Shown: in pieces, positions 60,777-64,000 of the stretch
How positions within the stretch are numbered: position 1 is the stretch's first letter
Layout of the letters: every line of letters starts with the position of its first letter
Assembly: GCF_031880315.1 (NCBI RefSeq)
Contig: NZ_CP134771.1
Location: 744,001-808,000, forward strand
Origin: Pseudomonas baltica
GTDB lineage: Bacteria; Pseudomonadota; Gammaproteobacteria; Pseudomonadales; Pseudomonadaceae
Direction of reading: 5' to 3'
DNA: 64,000 nucleotides
Made by a program: the position numbers and the translations under genes
Notes under the pieces: generated by a model
What the model was told of the DNA's origin: nothing
The model's input: only the letters and a program-made list of their open reading frames with translations
Database searches by the model: none

Positions 60777-61638
60777 TGACGATCATCCCACCGTTCACAT
60801 GCAAGGTCTGGCCGGTCACGTAGGACGCGTCTTCGCTGGCCAGATAGACATAGGCCGCGCCGAGCTCAGCGGGATGGCCCATGCGTCCCATCGGCGTATC
60901 GTCACCCATATGCGGGACCTGTTCGGCGGGCCAGCCTTGCGGTTGGATGGGCGTCCAGATCGGCCCCGGCGCGACTTCATTTACCCGTATGCCTTTGTTC
61001 GCGACCTGCAGCGCCAAGGCGCGGGTAAAGCCTGCGAGCGCCGCCTTGGTGGCGGTATAGGCGGTGACGACGGGCGCTCCCGCGAAGGCGTTGACGCTGG
61101 TGGTCTGGATGATCGAGCTGCCCTTGCCCATATGGCCGAGGGCGGCGCGGGTCAGGTAGAAGGCGCCATGCACATTGACCTCGAAGTGGCGCAGCCAGGA
61201 TTCGTCGGTGGTATCGGTGAACTCCTCTTCACCACGCATGTGCGCGGCGTTGTTTACCAGTACATCGATGCCGCCAAAGGTCGCCACCACGGTCGCGATC
61301 GCTTGATCGCAGACGGCGCGATCAGCGATATCACCGGCAATGGATAACGCTCGCACCCCTTCTGCCTCGATCAGGCGCAGGGTGTCGTTGGCGTCATCCT
61401 GTTCGATGGGCAAATGCAGGATGGCGACGTCGGCGCCCTCGCGAGCAAAGTGCAGGGCGGCGGCGCGCCCGATGCCACTGTCGCCACCGGTAATCAGCGT
61501 GCGCTTGCCTTTGAGCTTGCCCGATCCCCGGTAGTCGGGGCGGATGTGCACAGCGGCTGGCTGCAGGGCCTTTTCGGAACCGGGGGCACGATCCTGGCTC
61601 TGTGCAGGGATGGTCTGGCTATCGGGTGAATACGTCAT
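60769..61638 (-). CDS. SDR-family oxidoreductase (YghA-like)
   Basis: The product is 289 residues. An N-terminal extension of about 40 residues precedes the NAD(P) loop TGGDSGIGRAAALHFAREG, followed by NNAAHM and the catalytic Ser region (IIQTTSVNAFAG) with YxxxK (YTATKAALAGF). This is typical of YghA/general-stress type SDRs. The motif VNGGMIVNG ends the protein. It is coupled to the sugar isomerase downstream. Both could act on a sugar or stress-related aldehyde (inference). Confidence 0.9.
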   Translation of the reverse strand: MTYSPDSQTIPAQSQDRAPGSEKALQPAAVHIRPDYRGSGKLKGKRTLITGGDSGIGRAAALHFAREGADVAILHLPIEQDDANDTLRLIEAEGVRALSIAGDIADRAVCDQAIATVVATFGGIDVLVNNAAHMRGEEEFTDTTDESWLRHFEVNVHGAFYLTRAALGHMGKGSSIIQTTSVNAFAGAPVVTAYTATKAALAGFTRALALQVANKGIRVNEVAPGPIWTPIQPQGWPAEQVPHMGDDTPMGRMGHPAELGAAYVYLASEDASYVTGQTLHVNGGMIVNG

Positions 61639-61793
61639 AGGGCGTCTCCTTGATCAAGTGAATCGCTTCAGCAAGCGCGTATCAAAGTGACTGGACCTGC
61701 CGCCTGCCGTTCCATGAAAATTCTTTAATCCGTTAAAACTTCTCACCATACCGCCCCTCAGAAAAGAACGTTCAACGTTATCCGGGAGGCAAC

Positions 61794-62870
61794 ATGCAGT
61801 ATCGACAACTTGGTCATTCAGGGCTGATGGTTTCGCAGATAATCCTCGGCACCGTCCCGTTTGGTGGACGCGCGGAGTTCGCAAAATGTGGCGCCGTCGA
61901 TGTGAGCACCGCCAAGCGGATGTTCGATATCGCCTTCGACGCCGGCGTCAACATGGTCGACACCGCCGACCTGTATTCCCATGGGCTGGCCGAGGAAGTG
62001 GTCGGTCAGGCGCTGGGTGAAAAACGCCAAGATGTGCTACTGGCGTCCAAAGGCCGCAGCCCGGTGGACGACAACCCTAACAACTCCGGCTCGTCGCGCT
62101 ATCACTTGATCCGCGCCTGCGAGGCGAGCCTCAAGCGTTTGCGCACCGATCACCTGGACCTGTACCAACTGCACAACTGGGACGGCGTCACCCCCATTGA
62201 AGAAACCCTCGAGGCGCTCACCCATCTGGTCAACTCGGGCAAGATTCGTTATTTCGGAACCAGCAACTTCACGGCTTGGCAAATGATGAAAACCCTCGGC
62301 AAGGCCGAGCTCAACGGCCTGCTCAAACCCATCACTCAGCAGATCTACTACACCCCTGAATCGCGCGAGGCCGAATACGAGCTACTGCCCTTGGCGCTGG
62401 ATCAATCCGTGGGGACACTGGTGTGGGGGCCAATGGGCGAAGGACTGCTGACCGGATCGACGCGCCGCGGCCACAAGCCACCCGCCAACACCCGCCAGGG
62501 CAGCGACTGGCCCGAGCCCTACGTGCATGATCAGGAGCGCGCGCTCGACATCATCGAAACGCTGGCAAGTGTTGGCGAGGAGCACGGTGTTTCGGTCGCG
62601 CGGGTATGCCTCGCCTGGCTGAAGGATCGACCCGGCATCACCTCGCTCATCGTCGGCGCAAGGACCGAAGAGCACCTGCGCGACAATCTGGCGGCGGTCG
62701 ATCTGCAGCTGACTGAAGCGCAGACCAGCCGCATCGAATCCGTGACACGTCGCCAGCCGCTTTATCCGTATTGGCACCGCTTCACTGCCGGGATAGATCG
62801 CTTTGATAAAGCCGAGCAGCCCTTCCTGGCAGAGCATCGCAAGACCATCGAGGCGCGCACCGACAAATAG
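61794..62870 (+). CDS. Aldo/keto reductase
   Basis: The product is 358 residues with the catalytic tetrad visible: Asp and Tyr in VDTADLYSHG, Lys in LLASKGRSP and His in LYQLHNWDG. It resembles the YajO/YghZ-like NADPH-dependent reductases. The start has GGGAGG eight bases upstream. It is divergent from the SDR gene across about 155 bases and convergent with the XdhC-like gene. Confidence 0.92.
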   Translation: MQYRQLGHSGLMVSQIILGTVPFGGRAEFAKCGAVDVSTAKRMFDIAFDAGVNMVDTADLYSHGLAEEVVGQALGEKRQDVLLASKGRSPVDDNPNNSGSSRYHLIRACEASLKRLRTDHLDLYQLHNWDGVTPIEETLEALTHLVNSGKIRYFGTSNFTAWQMMKTLGKAELNGLLKPITQQIYYTPESREAEYELLPLALDQSVGTLVWGPMGEGLLTGSTRRGHKPPANTRQGSDWPEPYVHDQERALDIIETLASVGEEHGVSVARVCLAWLKDRPGITSLIVGARTEEHLRDNLAAVDLQLTEAQTSRIESVTRRQPLYPYWHRFTAGIDRFDKAEQPFLAEHRKTIEARTDK

Positions 62871-62883
62871 GACACGTTGCGCA

Positions 62884-62916
62884 GCGGCAGGCGACGGGAT
62901 AGCCGCGCCCTGCCGC
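62884..62916. terminator. Hairpin between the aldo/keto reductase and XdhC-like genes
   Basis: GCGGCAGG (62884-62891) and CCTGCCGC (62909-62916) form a perfect eight-base stem with a 17-base loop between two convergent stop codons. No T-run follows. Confidence 0.45.
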
Positions 62917-62920
62917 GAAT

Positions 62921-63889
62921 TTACAACGCATCACGCGCTATGCCGTTCGACACCCGCAGGATGTCGGCCATCACCGCCAGGGCGATCTCTGCCGGCGTCT
63001 TGCTGCCCAGCCGCAAGCCGATGGGCGCATGAATACGTTGCAAGGTCGCCTCATCGAGCCCGCCAATACGCGCCAGGCGTTCGAAGCGCTTGCTGCTGGT
63101 GCGTTGCGAGCCCATCGCGCCGATGTAGAACGCCGGCGTGCGCACCGCCTCGAGCAGCGTGAGGTCGTCGAGGCGCGGATCGTGGGTCAGGGCCACGACC
63201 GCGGTGGATGCGTGGCAACCACCGTTGGCGATGTATACCGCCGGCAACACCTCCAGCACCTCGACGCCCGGCAACGAGAACGCGCTGGTGACCTCCTTGC
63301 GGGGGTCGCAGACGATCACTTCGTAACCCAGCGACAGCGCGAAGCTGGCACAGAATTGGGCGACCGGCGACAGCCCGGCGAGCAATAGCCGCTGTACCGC
63401 GCCAATGCGTATCGCGACCTGCTCGGTATCCACTTCGACCTTGGCCGCCGCCATGCTCCCAGGCGTGATGCTGCGCTGTTCGGTACCCAGCAACACCCGA
63501 CGGACGATCAATGACGAGCCGGCAAACGCACTTTCGATGGCGTGCAGATGGGCTTCTGATTCGGCGCTCGGCGCCAGATACTCGACGAGCACATCCAGCA
63601 CGCCACCGCACGGCAATGCCCGCGTGGGTGCCAAGCCACCCTCCCCGTAGCGCACCACCTGGCTGACGGGCGGGAAGAACCCCTCACCCACGCGCTCGAG
63701 AAAATCATCTTCGACACAGCCGCCCGACAACGAGCCGCAATGCTCGCCGCTGCCCAGGCACACCAACATCGCACCCGGCCCGCGCGGCGCCGAGCCGAAG
63801 GTGGTGATGACGGTGCAGAGCCAGATCGGACGCCCCTCGGCTATCCATGCTCTGGCCTGCTGAATCACTTGAAGATCAAGCTGTTTCAT
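62921..63889 (-). CDS. XdhC-family molybdenum-enzyme maturation factor
   Basis: The product is 322 residues with both XdhC parts: an N-terminal region with GAMLVCLGSGEHCGSLSGGCVEDD and a C-terminal Rossmann-like domain with LLAGLSPVAQFCASFALSLGYEVIVCDPR. The final block GLRLGSKTPAEIALAVMADIL is characteristic. XdhC proteins bind molybdopterin cofactor and add the sulfido ligand or insert it into xanthine-dehydrogenase-family enzymes. The target enzyme genes would lie beyond the right edge, and the partial gene there might be one. Confidence 0.92.
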   Translation of the reverse strand: MKQLDLQVIQQARAWIAEGRPIWLCTVITTFGSAPRGPGAMLVCLGSGEHCGSLSGGCVEDDFLERVGEGFFPPVSQVVRYGEGGLAPTRALPCGGVLDVLVEYLAPSAESEAHLHAIESAFAGSSLIVRRVLLGTEQRSITPGSMAAAKVEVDTEQVAIRIGAVQRLLLAGLSPVAQFCASFALSLGYEVIVCDPRKEVTSAFSLPGVEVLEVLPAVYIANGGCHASTAVVALTHDPRLDDLTLLEAVRTPAFYIGAMGSQRTSSKRFERLARIGGLDEATLQRIHAPIGLRLGSKTPAEIALAVMADILRVSNGIARDAL

Positions 63890-63934
63890 TACCCCAAACC
63901 CTCAAGTCAACATCAGGCCCTAGCCTGACCGCAC

Positions 63935-64000
63935 TCAGTGCAGCCCCAGCGCTCGGCTTTTGGCAACGTCTTGCGGTGTGATACGCGCACCCGACTGGCC
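63935..64000 (-). CDS. C-terminal end of an unidentified gene (cut by the right edge)
   Basis: The last 21 codons of a minus-strand frame ending in TGA at 63935-63937 read ITPQDVAKSRALGLH at the end. This is too short to identify. It is on the same strand as and 45 bases upstream of the XdhC-like gene, so it may belong to the same molybdenum-enzyme operon (inference). Confidence 0.5.
   Translation of the reverse strand, partial: GQSGARITPQDVAKSRALGLH

Overview
The window looks like chromosome of a Pseudomonas of the fluorescens/putida type. It is GC-rich and tightly packed, has many ATGA/TGATG-coupled operons, and carries typical Pseudomonas gene sets: glucarate catabolism, selD-selU, an SfnG/SfnR-type sulfone regulon and kdpFABC. 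I see no rRNA, tRNA, CRISPR array, insertion sequence or prophage. The species call is inference from gene content and protein resemblance.

Layout. 1-1.3 kb: the end of a KaiC-like ATPase gene and a sensorless histidine kinase. 1.3-5.1 kb: a FadR-type regulator facing an MFS sugar-acid transporter and glucarate dehydratase (gudD). 5.2-15.9 kb: one eight-gene minus-strand operon holding a class II aldolase-like protein, an SsuA/TauA-like binding protein, a TonB-dependent receptor, a flavin-dependent monooxygenase and a complete peptide/nickel-type ABC importer. 16.4-19.5 kb: a polar amino-acid/ectoine-type ABC importer (ehuBCDA-like). 19.6-22.8 kb: a YraQ/ArsP-type permease, then selU and selD.

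23.0-48.1 kb is a sulfur-scavenging block. It has an SfnB-like oxygenase and an SfnR-like sigma54 activator. A ten-gene minus operon (35.8 to 25.4 kb) carries two acyl-CoA-dehydrogenase-fold genes, one of them a fragment, an LLM monooxygenase, a shortened AMP-binding protein, a complete Liv-type ABC importer and a FAD protein. A divergent SfnB/DszC-like gene (36.2 kb) follows. A second minus operon (44.7 to 37.5 kb) carries sfnG, a ribose-type ABC importer and an extra Liv-type binding protein. A divergent binding protein/permease/LLM trio ends the block at 48.1 kb. Both large operons have sigma54 (-24/-12) promoters, IHF-like sites and a near-identical 16-bp box upstream, in the same order. 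I propose that box as the target of the SfnR-like activator. Several of the oxygenases are almost free of Cys and Met, as expected of proteins made during sulfur starvation.

48.2-55.2 kb: kdpFABCD, with no kdpE next to it. 55.4-59.1 kb: a CorA-like protein, a RimK-like ATP-grasp ligase with a long N-terminal region, and a divergent GNAT/C39-peptidase fusion. The ligase-fusion pair is the best candidate here for an uncharacterised peptide-modification system. 59.3 kb holds the C-terminal remnant of a NiCoT nickel/cobalt permease. 59.5-63.9 kb: an AGE-family sugar isomerase coupled to an SDR, an aldo/keto reductase and an XdhC-like molybdoenzyme maturation factor. A 21-residue gene end is cut by the right edge.
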